Assembly (NCBI GenBank): GCA_963771305.1
Contig: CAVYTS010000033.1
Location: 124,001-188,000, forward strand
Length of the DNA stretch: 64,000 bases
From: CAJCIT01 sp963771305
GTDB taxonomy: Bacteria; Acidobacteriota; Terriglobia; Bryobacterales; Bryobacteraceae
Reading direction: 5' to 3'
In this document: positions 33,232 to 42,245 of the stretch, piece after piece
How positions within the stretch are numbered: position 1 is the stretch's first letter
How the letters are laid out: each line of letters starts with the position of its first letter
Notes under the pieces: generated by a model
Told to the model about the DNA's origin: nothing
Database searches by the model: none
What the model saw: only the letters and a program-made list of their open reading frames with translations
Position numbers and translations under genes: made by a program

Positions 33232-34227
33232 TCACCGGCCCACGAGCTTCTCGTGAAATTCCGGATAACGCGCCCCTTCCAGCTTGATGTGTGAAGAGGC
33301 CGTTTCGATCGCGCTGAGATCTGCAGGAGTCAGGACGACGTTCAGCGCCCCGAGATTTTCGTCAAGACGATTGAGCTTCGTTGTACCGGGGATCGGCGCG
33401 ATCCACGGTTTCTTCGCAAGCAGCCAAGCGAGCGCGATTTGCGCGGGTGTCGCCTTCTTCTGTTTCGCGAATGTAGTGAGCAGGTCCACCAGTGCCTGGT
33501 TCGCTTTCCGATTTTGCTCGCTAAACCGAGGGATGGTACAGCGAAAATCCGTGCTGTCGAACTTGGTCTCCGCGGTGATCGTGCCCGTGAGGAAGCCTTT
33601 GCCGAGCGGGCTGAATGGAACGAATCCAATCCCGAGTTCCTCAAGCGCCGGCAGGATCTCCTGTTCCGGCTGTCTCCAAAAGAGTGAGTACTCGCTCTGC
33701 AGGGCAGTCACGGGCTGAACGGCATGGGCGCGACGTATGGTTTGCGCTGCTGCTTCCGAAAGACCGAAGTGCTTTACCTTGCCTTCCTGGATGAGTTCTT
33801 TCACCGCTCCCGCCACATCTTCAATCGGCACGTTCAGATCGACGCGATGTTGATAGAACAGGTCGAGCGCATCGACCCTCAGGCGTTTGAGCGAGGCGTC
33901 AGCAACTTGCTTGATGTGCTCGGGCCGACTGTTTAGTGCGCTCCACTTCCCCCCGTTGTCAGGATTGGCTTCCCACCCGAATTTGGTGGCAATCACCACT
34001 TTCCCGCGGAACGGAGAGAGGGCTTCACCCACGAGTTCTTCGTTCGTGAGCGGACCATACACTTCTGCCGTGTCGAAGAACGTGATGCCGCGCTCCACGG
34101 CGGCACGCAGGAGAGCGATCATTTCCTGCTTGTCCTTTGGCACTCCATAGGACCAACTCATTCCCATGCAGCCGAGTCCGATCGCCGAGACCTCGAGACC
34201 GCTGTTTCCAAGTTTTCGCTTCTTCAT
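33232..34227 (-). CDS. Aldo/keto reductase
   Basis: A 331-residue NADPH-dependent oxidoreductase of the (beta/alpha)8 type. Signature segments are 'KRKLGNSGLEVSAIGLGCMG' at the start and 'TFFDTAEVYGPLTNEELVGEAL' carrying the catalytic Asp/Tyr. Downstream are 'VVIATKFGW' with the Lys, 'LFYQHRVD' with the His, and 'PIPGTTKLNRLDENL' for cofactor binding. It resembles YghZ/AKR11-13 groups acting on aldehydes or sugars. I chose the ATG at 34227; upstream residues lack homology. Confidence 0.93.
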   Translation of the reverse strand: MKKRKLGNSGLEVSAIGLGCMGMSWSYGVPKDKQEMIALLRAAVERGITFFDTAEVYGPLTNEELVGEALSPFRGKVVIATKFGWEANPDNGGKWSALNSRPEHIKQVADASLKRLRVDALDLFYQHRVDLNVPIEDVAGAVKELIQEGKVKHFGLSEAAAQTIRRAHAVQPVTALQSEYSLFWRQPEQEILPALEELGIGFVPFSPLGKGFLTGTITAETKFDSTDFRCTIPRFSEQNRKANQALVDLLTTFAKQKKATPAQIALAWLLAKKPWIAPIPGTTKLNRLDENLGALNVVLTPADLSAIETASSHIKLEGARYPEFHEKLVGR

Positions 34228-34382
34228 TTCTAGACTCCTTCTATGACAACGTTTGGGTTTTGGAACAGATAATGTATGTGTTGACCGTCGCTCCTCGCTC
34301 TCGAGTTTAAGCCCGACGGCGCCATCGGCGCTGATCTCGTGGATCGCGCCGTAGAGCAAGAGTCCTTACAAATCTGCTCGAC

Positions 34383-35492
34383 CTACCCCGGGAACCGGAA
34401 CGGAAATGGCCACGGGAGCGGCCAGAACCACCGAAGAGGCGTGAACGCCGTGATGCCGAGCGTCGGAACGTACGAAGCCGGCAGCGCGACCGTAGCCACC
34501 GGGTTCGGCGTGAAGAACGAAACGACGGTGCCTTGGGGAAGGCCGGTCTCTACCTGGATTGTGTAGAAGGATACAGAAACGCCGCTTCCGGTGACATTGG
34601 CTACGGCGAGAAAAGGCGCAATCGCCGGATTGTGCATGAACTTCACGGCGGTTCCCATGCTGCTCATGCCTGGCTGGAGCGAAGTCTTGATCGACCCCCT
34701 TGGGAAACTGGTCGGATAGGCGTAGAGGGTGAACCACCCTACTCCGCCCGCCGCTACGAAATATCCGCCAGCGGGAATTTCCGCGGCCGCAACTGAGGTG
34801 GTCAACTCTTTATAGGGGACTGGCGGCAGCTCGGTCGTTGTAATGCCGGAGGTACCAGAACCTGGATCGTTGAATGGGGCTAGCGCATAAGCGTTGATCG
34901 CTCCGAAGACGGACACCGCCGCAGTCTGACCATCGAAGTCGGATGGACCAGCCGCATTGTCCGTCAAGGGGCTCGGAACGGCGCCCACGGGTGGATCTTT
35001 AAAATCCAGGACGACGGCGGCGTCATCGCCGCTGGCTACGGCGGCGGGACTTCGAAGCGCGACATTGCTGATGATGTTGAGCAAAGGCTCGCAGTCGGAT
35101 ACAGAAAGGAGGTAAGGGCTAGCCGGTTTGCTAATGTCGATCAGCGCAACGCGCGACCCGTTCAGTTCGCCAACGAGCACATAGGAACCGTCAGTTGAGA
35201 TCGATCCGATTTGCCAACCGAAGCCCGACTCGATTGTTCCGGTCACCGCTCCGATCTGCACAGGCAACTCGGGCCTGGAGATGTCGAAAAGCGCGACCGA
35301 ACTGTCACCGTATTCGCCCACCGCAGCCAGCGTCCCGTAGCAGTCAACCACGTTTCCGTTCGTAAAGCCCGACGTCATCACGACTGTCGGCGGCGTATTG
35401 CTGAAGTTGACAACGGCGAACTCCGAACTGCCTGGGCTAGCAACAGCCACCACCAAGACAAGCATGTTCTGTCCCCGCGAGGTTTGAATCAT
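34383..35492 (-). CDS. Beta-propeller-like (LVIVD-type) protein, possibly N-terminally truncated
   Basis: About 369 residues rich in short beta repeats with the pattern 'VALFDISRPELPVQIG' and 'VALIDISKPASPYLLS', the LVIVD-type propeller unit. No signal peptide is found at the possible starts (GTG 35534, ATG 35492, ATG 35465), although proteins of this type are normally secreted. The upstream end abuts the truncated toxin fragment, so a deletion may have removed the original 5' part. The C-terminus is aromatic/proline-rich ('FWPLPWPFPFRF'). Function unknown. Confidence 0.6.
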   Translation of the reverse strand: MIQTSRGQNMLVLVVAVASPGSSEFAVVNFSNTPPTVVMTSGFTNGNVVDCYGTLAAVGEYGDSSVALFDISRPELPVQIGAVTGTIESGFGWQIGSISTDGSYVLVGELNGSRVALIDISKPASPYLLSVSDCEPLLNIISNVALRSPAAVASGDDAAVVLDFKDPPVGAVPSPLTDNAAGPSDFDGQTAAVSVFGAINAYALAPFNDPGSGTSGITTTELPPVPYKELTTSVAAAEIPAGGYFVAAGGVGWFTLYAYPTSFPRGSIKTSLQPGMSSMGTAVKFMHNPAIAPFLAVANVTGSGVSVSFYTIQVETGLPQGTVVSFFTPNPVATVALPASYVPTLGITAFTPLRWFWPLPWPFPFRFPG

Positions 35493-35530
35493 ATCACCAT
35501 TCGCGCAGCAAAAAGGACCCTCGGTGCGTG

Positions 35531-35686
35531 TCACGCCTTGCGGCTTTCTTGCCTCACGTGGACAAAAATCGCCTGGTCGGTAGCGCCGCCAAGGCCTTCC
35601 TTCCGGACCGTCTCGACATCACGGCCGGCCTGCTCAAAGAGATGAACGGTGCGCGAACCGAAGTCCTCATCCAATTTGAGTCTCAT
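35531..35686 (-). pseudogene. DUF5615-type PIN-like toxin, truncated after about 51 residues
   Basis: The product starts 'MRLKLDEDFGSRTVHLFEQA' and continues 'VETVRKEGLGGATDQAIF', the N-terminal half of DUF5615 (Mut7-C-like) PIN-type toxins. It then stops at 'RQESRKA'; the family's following 'LVTLDxDF' metal/nuclease segment is absent in all three frames. Full-length members have about 110-120 residues. It follows a DUF433 gene, its usual antitoxin partner, by about 50 bp. Confidence 0.6.
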
Positions 35687-35739
35687 GCCGCACTGCTGCC
35701 CGGCAAATCCACAAAGCGCTCGCGGGTCATTTCGGCGCC

Positions 35740-35925
35740 TTAAGCGATGGCCGCAAGGATATCGTTGCGTTGCAGTTGGGGGTACTGGTCGAGGACTTCG
35801 TCGATGGCGGCGCCACTGGCGAGAAAATCCAGGAGCAGGGAGACCCAGATTCTCGTTCCGCGCACACATGGCTTACCGAAGCAGACGTTCGGGTCGACTG
35901 CAATCCTGTTTAGAAGGGGGTGCAT
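35740..35925 (-). CDS. DUF433-family antitoxin-like protein
   Basis: About 61 residues: 'RIAVDPNVCFGKPCVRGTRI' and 'LDFLASGAAIDEVLDQYPQL' are the DUF433 signature, a small helix-turn-helix protein usually encoded with a DUF5615 or PIN toxin. AAGG precedes the ATG at 35925 by ten bases. Upstream in-frame starts (35946, 36000) exist but add non-homologous residues. The toxin partner downstream is broken, so the antitoxin is probably an orphan. Confidence 0.72.
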   Translation of the reverse strand: MHPLLNRIAVDPNVCFGKPCVRGTRIWVSLLLDFLASGAAIDEVLDQYPQLQRNDILAAIA

Positions 35926-36015
35926 GGCGGAATCGCCTTTCGTCATTCGGATATCAACGTCACCCTTTGATTGCGGTCGCTTGGTGCATGCGACAAGCAC
36001 GGCGCTGGGGCATGT

Positions 36016-38298
36016 TTACGCCAATCGCGCAGCCAGGTGTTTCGCCGTCAGCGACTTACTCGCCTTCACCAGTTCGCGCGGTGCTCCCTCAAACACAACT
36101 GTGCCACCTTCGGCGCCCGCGCCCGGCCCCATGTCGATGATCCAATCGGCGCGCGCGACAACATCCGGATTGTGCTCGATCACGATCAAAGTGGTTCCAT
36201 TGTCGGCCATCGCGTCGAGGAGGGCCAGCAGGTTCGCCACGTCGGCCATATGTAGACCGGTCGTCGGCTCGTCGAGAACCACGATTTGCGAAGGCTTCTG
36301 GAGCTCACTCGCCAGTTTCAAGCGTTGACGTTCGCCGCCCGACAGCGTGTTGAGTCTTTGCCCAAGCGCGATGTAACCGAGTCCCACGTCTTTCAATGCC
36401 TTCAGCGTGCCGAGAATCGGTTTCTCGGTAAAGTAAGACAACGCGTCCACAACGGAGAGGTTCAACACTTCGTTGATGTTCTTCCCGCGCAGTTTCAGCG
36501 CGAGAACCTCGCCGGTGAAACAGCGGCCTTCACAGCTTTCACAGCGAACCGCGACGGGATCGAGGTGCTGTAAATCCGTGTAGATAACACCCAATCCTTC
36601 GCATGCGAGGCATGCTCCCTTAGAGTTCGCGCTGAAGAGCGCTGGCTCAACCTTGTTGGCCGTCGCAAACGCTTTCCGAATTGCATCCGCCATTCCTGAG
36701 TACGTGGCCAGGTTTGACCGCCGCGATCCCGCCGCCAGCGATTGATCGACGCAAACGGCATCCGGGTAATGTTTGGGAAGACATCCGTGAATCAGCGAGC
36801 TCTTCCCGCTGCCCGCGACGCCGGTGACGACCGTAAGAACACCCCTGGGAATCTTTACCGTGACGTTGCGGAGATTGTTGAGTGTCGCGTTCGCGACGAG
36901 AAGATGTCCTTTCCCGGCTCGCGGTTTCTCTTTCAACGCCTGACGCTTGGAAAGGTGTTTTCCCGTCAGCGTGCCGCTTTTCTTGAGCTCTTTGAACGGG
37001 CCTTCGAACACAACGGCCCCACCGGCCCGTCCGGCGCCTGGCCCCATATCGACGATGTGATCGGCAATCGCCATCACGTCAGGCTCGTGTTCTACGACCA
37101 GAACTGTGTTTCCCACATCCCGAAGCTTGGTCAGTGTATTGTTGAGTCTTTCGATGTCGTGCGGGTGCAAACCAATCGTTGGCTCATCGAAGATGTAGAG
37201 CGCCTCCGTCAGGCTCGACGACAGATGGCGCACCATCTTGACCCGTTGCGATTCTCCACCGGAGAGTGTTGCCGTCTCACGGCTCAAACTTAGGTAACCA
37301 AGTCCGATCTCGACGAGATGATCGAGCCTTTCCGCCAGACGAGCCACCAGCGGAGCGACATTCGGCGCGCGAACCGAGTGAATGAACTCAGCGAGCTCAC
37401 TCACTTGCATCGCTGAGCATTCCGCGATGTTCTTTCCGTTGACGCGGCAGGCTCGCGCGAGCTCCAACAAACGCGTTCCGCCGCACGAGCTGCACGGCCC
37501 CTGCGTGACAAGCTTCTCAAACGCCTCACGAAGATGCGTCGGCATCTTCTCCGCGCCTTTGCTCAGGTAGAGGCGCTTGAATTTCGGAATCAGGGCGTCA
37601 TAACCCGAGCTGAATTTTAGCCCTTGCTTGTTGGATTTGATCTTCGTGTCGTCGCGGTAAAGAAAGTCGCGCCACTCCTCTTTCGAATATTTTTTGAGTG
37701 GCTTTTTGACGTCGAAGAATCCAGACTTGACGAAGGTGTGCAGATTGTAACCGCCCACGTTGAAGGTTGGAAATCGGACTGGGCCTTCTTCAAGGGACTT
37801 GCTCTTGTCCACCAGTGCCTCGATATCGATTTGGGAACCGCGTCCCAGTCCCTCGCACTCGGGGCACATGCCCATGGGATCGTTGAATGAAAGCGCCAGG
37901 GCGTGCGGAACCGCGGGCTTTCCAAGACGAGAAAACAAGACCCGCAGCAACGTGTAGATGTCGGTCACCGTGCCCAATGTCGAGCGCGGATTCCCCCCGA
38001 GGCGTTGCTGATCGACGATGATTGCCGTCGAGAGATTCGCGAGAATGTCGACGTCAGGCTGACCATACCGTGGCAGAAAAGTCTGCACGAACGTGGGGAA
38101 CGTCTCATTGAGCAGACGTTGGGACTCCGCGGCGATCGTATCGAACACCAGCGACGACTTCCCGGAACCCGAGACGCCCGTGAAAACCGTGATTCTCCGT
38201 CGAGGAATGTCGAGGGAAATGTTCTGGAGGTTGTTCTCGCGGGCGCCGCGGACCTGGATGGCGCCAAAGCGATCAGATTCAGAAGAGGAGGGGGACAT
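36016..38298 (-). CDS. Short UvrA-like ATPase (UvrA2/DrrC type)
   Basis: 760 residues with two ABC modules of UvrA: Walker A 'VFTGVSGSGKSSLVFDTIAA' (near 40) and 'VVTGVAGSGKSSLIHGCLPK' (near 490), signatures 'LSGGESQRVKM' and 'LSGGERQRLKLA', and two zinc-finger parts ('CSSCGGTRLLE', 'CLACEGLG'). It is about 180 residues shorter than UvrA (about 940); whether the UvrB-binding and insertion domains are lost is inferred from length. Members of this group are linked to drug self-protection or DNA-lesion tolerance. I chose ATG 38298, preceded by GGAG. No uvrB/uvrC is nearby. Confidence 0.88.
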   Translation of the reverse strand: MSPSSSESDRFGAIQVRGARENNLQNISLDIPRRRITVFTGVSGSGKSSLVFDTIAAESQRLLNETFPTFVQTFLPRYGQPDVDILANLSTAIIVDQQRLGGNPRSTLGTVTDIYTLLRVLFSRLGKPAVPHALALSFNDPMGMCPECEGLGRGSQIDIEALVDKSKSLEEGPVRFPTFNVGGYNLHTFVKSGFFDVKKPLKKYSKEEWRDFLYRDDTKIKSNKQGLKFSSGYDALIPKFKRLYLSKGAEKMPTHLREAFEKLVTQGPCSSCGGTRLLELARACRVNGKNIAECSAMQVSELAEFIHSVRAPNVAPLVARLAERLDHLVEIGLGYLSLSRETATLSGGESQRVKMVRHLSSSLTEALYIFDEPTIGLHPHDIERLNNTLTKLRDVGNTVLVVEHEPDVMAIADHIVDMGPGAGRAGGAVVFEGPFKELKKSGTLTGKHLSKRQALKEKPRAGKGHLLVANATLNNLRNVTVKIPRGVLTVVTGVAGSGKSSLIHGCLPKHYPDAVCVDQSLAAGSRRSNLATYSGMADAIRKAFATANKVEPALFSANSKGACLACEGLGVIYTDLQHLDPVAVRCESCEGRCFTGEVLALKLRGKNINEVLNLSVVDALSYFTEKPILGTLKALKDVGLGYIALGQRLNTLSGGERQRLKLASELQKPSQIVVLDEPTTGLHMADVANLLALLDAMADNGTTLIVIEHNPDVVARADWIIDMGPGAGAEGGTVVFEGAPRELVKASKSLTAKHLAARLA

Positions 38299-38399
38299 TT
38301 TGCTCCGCAATTGCGACACCCCGATGGCACACCTTCCGTCCGGGTGTTTTCTTCGCAAGGTTGAAACTGACAGACCGATTCGGTGACTTACGCCTGCGA

Positions 38400-38425
38400 G
38401 AGGACCTGATTGCCATCAGGTCCTC
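38400..38425. terminator. Perfect 11-bp hairpin between M61 peptidase and short UvrA
   Basis: GAGGACCTGAT/ATCAGGTCCTC with a four-base TGCC loop. It lies just downstream of the M61 gene and upstream of the UvrA-like gene, both minus-strand. No T-run follows on either strand, so it is either a Rho-independent-like pause site or an RNA structure. Confidence 0.45.
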
Positions 38426-38461
38426 AAGATTAAACCACTTTACACCTCGCGCCACGTTCCG

Positions 38462-40354
38462 TTACCGGCCGGCCGGCAGTGCGGCGCGCGGCTTGGCAAT
38501 CTCATCCAGAAGATCCGGCTTCGACTGGTCCCGCACCAGGTGCGGATATCGCAGGCCGCCGTGGTATTCAACGGCGCAGGTCCGGTAGTAGTCGTCATGG
38601 ACCACCAGCAGCGAAATCGGGGTCTTGGGGTCTTTCGATGCCTTGATCGCGTCTTCCAGCAGGTCATGTTTGTACAGCCGGCCGTTCACGCCCACCACTT
38701 TCATGCCCGGTGAGACGCCTGCCCGGAATGCCGGTCCGTCAATGAGCGAATCCTCCACGGCGCCGTCGTCGCCGAGATGGAGGCCAATCGAATACAGATC
38801 GTCCGGCGCGCCGTGCCTTCCGGGGAACTTCACCGGCTTGTCATTGAATTCCACCCGCCAGCCGCTGTTGCGAATGCCGCCGTCCGGCATATCGGGCGCA
38901 ATCGAATTCACCCGCTGCTGGAAGAACCCGGCCCAGTCATACGGCGCAACCTGGTTCAATGTGTCCACCAGTTCAACCAAGGTGTACGGCTTCACTTCCG
39001 CGCCGTGGTTCGCGCCGCCGTGAAAAATGCGGCAGAAGTCATCAATGGATTTCTTTCCGTTAGTCTGCCGTTCGATGACGGTGGCCACTTCCAGCCACAG
39101 TAAGTTGCCTTCATCGTAGTAGTCGGCCGACCGTCGCCAGTTCGTCCAGCCGTTTCCGCGGCTACCCGGCCCCGCAATCGCCGTCGCCGTATCCACCAGC
39201 GGCCGCCACTTCCGCCCTGGACGCCCGGGACCCAGCATGGCCGCCGTACTGGCGAGATACTCGTGGTATTGCTCCGGCGTGAAAAGCCCGCTCCGCGCCG
39301 CAAGCATCGGTCCGAGGAAATCAGTCAATCCCTCGTACCCCCACAACAGTTCATCCTTCATGGGCGTCTCGAAATTCGGCGTGGCAATGTCCGCCGGGCG
39401 CCGGTACTTTCCGTTCCAGGAATGGGCGAACTCATGGGGCAGCAGTGCGCCCACGCGCGGACCCGCCTCGTCCTCCTTCAACAGCACGCGTTCCGGCAGC
39501 CGGCTGTCATTCGAATCGTGATGCTCCAGTCCGAAATGCGCCACATGGTCGCTGAGCGTCAACAGGAAACGATATTCGCGGTAGTGACGCGCGCCGAAGA
39601 GTATCCCCGACTCCGCCACCAGATTCGTCAATCCCTTTTGCACGGCCGGGCTCATCGCCAATGCCGGCTGGCTATCGGCTACCAGGTCGATTTCGTGGTG
39701 AATCGCTTCTCCCGGCGGCGTCAGGTCGATGGCGCGGTAGTACTGGCCCGCAATCACCGGCGAATCCACCAGCATTTCGAGCGACATCGGCTTGAACACG
39801 ATTTGATTCGCCGACTGCGACGCCACGCTCATCGTGGTTCCATACTTCCAACCCGCGGGCAGCGTGAGCCGCGCCTCGTACATCAGTTGCGCCGAAGGAA
39901 CATCGGCGGGATAGAGCACCACCTCGTTCCACTCCAGCACCAGCACTTTGTCCGAGGCGCTCATACCCTGCGGCTCCAGGTAGTCGTAGGACACTTGCAA
40001 CTCGTTGACGCCAGCCGGAACCTCAACGTGAAACTTAAAGACGTCCACCGGGTCGCGCCGCCACGGGATTGTTTTCCCGCCGGCCTCCATCCGCAAACCG
40101 GTTAGGTTGGCAATCGGCCCGTCGGGCCCGTGTTCGCCGGGAATCCACTTCGGATAGTAGAGGGCCAGCGGCCCCGGCTTCACCGGAACGACTTCCTTGG
40201 CGTGCATCAGCATCTGCGGGCTTTGCGTCGCGTCTACGCTGAGCGAGATGGCCCCCGCGCCGTACGCGAACGGGCACAGGCCGGCCAGGGCGAACACGCC
40301 GAGTGCCGGCGAAACGAACCCACGCGAAAGACGTAATTTCAAAGGATGACTCAT
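38462..40354 (-). CDS. Secreted M61-family metallopeptidase with C-terminal PDZ domain
   Basis: 630 residues from ATG 40354 (a TTG at 40363 is also possible). A signal peptide covers about 15-33. The zinc site is 'LLPHEFAHSWNGKYRRP' (HExxH, His307, Glu308, His311) with the third ligand in 'LLWGYEGLTDFLGP' (Glu341), as in the glycyl aminopeptidase family. N-terminal beta domains (about 40-220) and a PDZ-like C-terminus ('GDDGAVEDSLIDGPAFRAG') fit M61. It acts in the periplasm or outside the cell on peptides with N-terminal Gly/Ala. Confidence 0.88.
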   Translation of the reverse strand: MSHPLKLRLSRGFVSPALGVFALAGLCPFAYGAGAISLSVDATQSPQMLMHAKEVVPVKPGPLALYYPKWIPGEHGPDGPIANLTGLRMEAGGKTIPWRRDPVDVFKFHVEVPAGVNELQVSYDYLEPQGMSASDKVLVLEWNEVVLYPADVPSAQLMYEARLTLPAGWKYGTTMSVASQSANQIVFKPMSLEMLVDSPVIAGQYYRAIDLTPPGEAIHHEIDLVADSQPALAMSPAVQKGLTNLVAESGILFGARHYREYRFLLTLSDHVAHFGLEHHDSNDSRLPERVLLKEDEAGPRVGALLPHEFAHSWNGKYRRPADIATPNFETPMKDELLWGYEGLTDFLGPMLAARSGLFTPEQYHEYLASTAAMLGPGRPGRKWRPLVDTATAIAGPGSRGNGWTNWRRSADYYDEGNLLWLEVATVIERQTNGKKSIDDFCRIFHGGANHGAEVKPYTLVELVDTLNQVAPYDWAGFFQQRVNSIAPDMPDGGIRNSGWRVEFNDKPVKFPGRHGAPDDLYSIGLHLGDDGAVEDSLIDGPAFRAGVSPGMKVVGVNGRLYKHDLLEDAIKASKDPKTPISLLVVHDDYYRTCAVEYHGGLRYPHLVRDQSKPDLLDEIAKPRAALPAGR

Positions 40355-41048
40355 CAGTATCAATGTACTGAAGGCCGACGCCAGCTACGCTGGGTCTGAC
40401 TCATTGTGGCGCCAAGTCGACGAATGGAACCGAGGCTTTAGTGGCGGAACGATTCGTTAGGATACCCGACGGACCAGGGATTATTCCAGATTCAGTCAAC
40501 GCAGGCGAAGAAGATGACGACTCAAACGCATAGGCCCGCTCGTCAGGGGATACAAATCACTTGGCTCACACAGCCTTTGGATAATCCAGATGAGTCTGAG
40601 GCTGCTCAGAGTTAACCTCCGTCCGCCCCTATTCGCTTTTTATTTGTTCTTAATGGAAGTTATTGATTTTACAGGTCGAAATGACTCGTACCTGGGTTTG
40701 TCGAGCAGGGCAAAAAAATAAGAATTCGAGCAAGCCGAACTCGGGAAGCGCTGCCATGTGGGTCACCGGGCTCACTGAAGCAATTGCAAGAGGCAAAGGC
40801 CGTCAATCTGGACTACTGTCTTTACATCTTCGGCGCAGATAAAAAAGAGCAGAATGTTGGATCAAGCGCTGAGTCAGCGAAGTTCCAGGCATGCCTGAGT
40901 ACCATTAAAAAGAAAACGGGTGAAACACAAACTCGCGCAAAGTGGTCCAGAACATAGATTGCGAAAAATGTTTGAATACGGGACGATGACCTCTGACCAA
41001 GGACTGCCGCAAGGTGCACACGATGAGAGTGTCATGAACGGAGGACCG
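40355..41048. other. 694-bp gap without a supported gene
   Basis: The stretch is AT-richer than its neighbours. A short open frame near 40749-40958 on the plus strand reads 'QLQEAKAVNLDYCLYIFGAD' and has protein-like composition but no start codon, so it may be a gene fragment. Nothing else is recognised. Confidence 0.3.
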
Positions 41049-41858
41049 ATGAAACGCTCCCTAGTCGCGGCCGTGCTGCTCCTGGCGTTGCCGCTATGCT
41101 CATTCGCCCAGACCAAGCCGCGTCAGCCGAAGCTGTTCGGCCTCTTCTCGGGAAGCTATGTGCCGCATCTGCTGGATGGCGGAAACTACAGGACTATCAT
41201 CTACATCCAGAACTTCGGCACGGCGGCGGAGTCGTTCGTTCTGAACCTGATGAACGAGGATGGGACGCCCGCGTCGTTCCACATCGCGGAACTGGGCGGC
41301 GTGAGCGGATCACTGACCGGCACGTTGCAGCCGCTGGCTGTCGCTGCCTTCCACACGAATACCTCGGCAGTGCTTCTCGTGCCTCAGACCGGATGGGCGC
41401 AGTTTGATACGTTAAGCACCGGCCTCGACATTGCCGTTTACGAGATCATCGAGAGCGCCGACCCGTTCACGGGAGCCTGGACGACGCAGAGCATGGTCGT
41501 CTCGAATGACCTATACGTTTCAGATACCCAGCAGCCGCTGCTGCTGTTCGATCAGACGGGCGGCGTCGTGTGCGGCGCGGCGGTAGTCAACACCGATCCG
41601 AGCACGCCGGCCTCGCTTGTCCTCCAGGTGCTCAACGCGAGTGGAGTAGTGGTCGGCACGACGTCGCTCACGATTCAGCCGATGAACCATGTCAGCTTCA
41701 AGCTCACAGACGAGGTTCCAGCGAGCATCGGCATTACCGGCAGTGTCCGTTTCTCCAACACAACGACGGGCCAGATCGCAACACTGGCAATCATGGGAAT
41801 AAAGGCAACGGCGTACAAGAGCGGCTGGACTCAGACCTCGCTGCCGGTGGTGCAGTAG
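41049..41858 (+). CDS. Secreted hypothetical beta-rich protein
   Basis: A 269-residue protein preceded by GGAGG close to ATG 41049. The signal peptide is 'SLVAAVLLLALPLCSFAQ'. The mature part is beta-rich, e.g. 'LFSGSYVPHLLDGGNYRTII', 'NLMNEDGTPASFHIAE' and 'SVRFSNTTTGQIATLAIMGI'. The pattern is that of secreted Ig-like acidobacterial proteins, but I recognise no named family. There are no catalytic motifs. It stands alone between a long gap and the mobile region. Function unknown. Confidence 0.72.
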   Translation: MKRSLVAAVLLLALPLCSFAQTKPRQPKLFGLFSGSYVPHLLDGGNYRTIIYIQNFGTAAESFVLNLMNEDGTPASFHIAELGGVSGSLTGTLQPLAVAAFHTNTSAVLLVPQTGWAQFDTLSTGLDIAVYEIIESADPFTGAWTTQSMVVSNDLYVSDTQQPLLLFDQTGGVVCGAAVVNTDPSTPASLVLQVLNASGVVVGTTSLTIQPMNHVSFKLTDEVPASIGITGSVRFSNTTTGQIATLAIMGIKATAYKSGWTQTSLPVVQ

Positions 41859-41902
41859 GCTAGCCGCTCCCGGTTCCAAACAGGTGGCCGCGGCTGGGAA
41901 AA

Positions 41903-41925
41903 CGGGGTCAAAGACCACTGGCACC
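41903..41925. repeat. Left arm of a 23-bp outer inverted repeat
   Basis: These 23 bases (CGGGGTCAAAGACCACTGGC then ACC) are repeated in inverted orientation at 43909-43931 with one mismatch. They bracket the IS element, its target duplication and a 39-codon reading frame. The sequence looks like the end of a REP-like or transposase-mobilised palindromic element. Confidence 0.7.
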
Positions 41926-42002
41926 TAGACCCAATACTCTTCACTTAACAAACATTTCTATGATATTCTGTTCTAGAGCGCAGCCTCTCCTAGGGGTCAC
42001 TC

Positions 42003-42245
42003 ATGAACGAAACGAGGTTGGAATCAACCACTCTGCGGGCACTTGCGTACGATGGCCGCCGCGGGATTTTGCAACTGGAGTTCCGCACCCGGGCCATCTA
42101 TCATTACTACGGCGTTCCTGCGGCGGTCTATGAAGCTCTGCTGGGCGCTCCTTCCAAAGGCAGCTACTTCAATCGGGTTATCCGGGGACGCTTTCCCTAT
42201 TCTTTGTGCGCAAGTGCGCAAACCGGCTTGGCGGGGAAGGACTGA
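42003..42245 (+). CDS. KTSC-domain protein encoded inside the IS
   Basis: An 80-residue protein with 'ALAYDGRRGILQLEFRTRA', 'IYHYYGVPAAVYEALLGAPS' and 'KGSYFNRVIRGRFPY', the features of KTSC domains (a small domain found at the C-terminus of some lysyl-tRNA synthetases and alone in phage and mobile elements). Its stop overlaps the transposase ATG (TGATG), so translation of the two is coupled. Because it sits between the terminal repeats it is carried by the element. It could influence transposition, bind nucleic acid, or be a passenger; function is unknown. Confidence 0.83.
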   Translation: MNETRLESTTLRALAYDGRRGILQLEFRTRAIYHYYGVPAAVYEALLGAPSKGSYFNRVIRGRFPYSLCASAQTGLAGKD

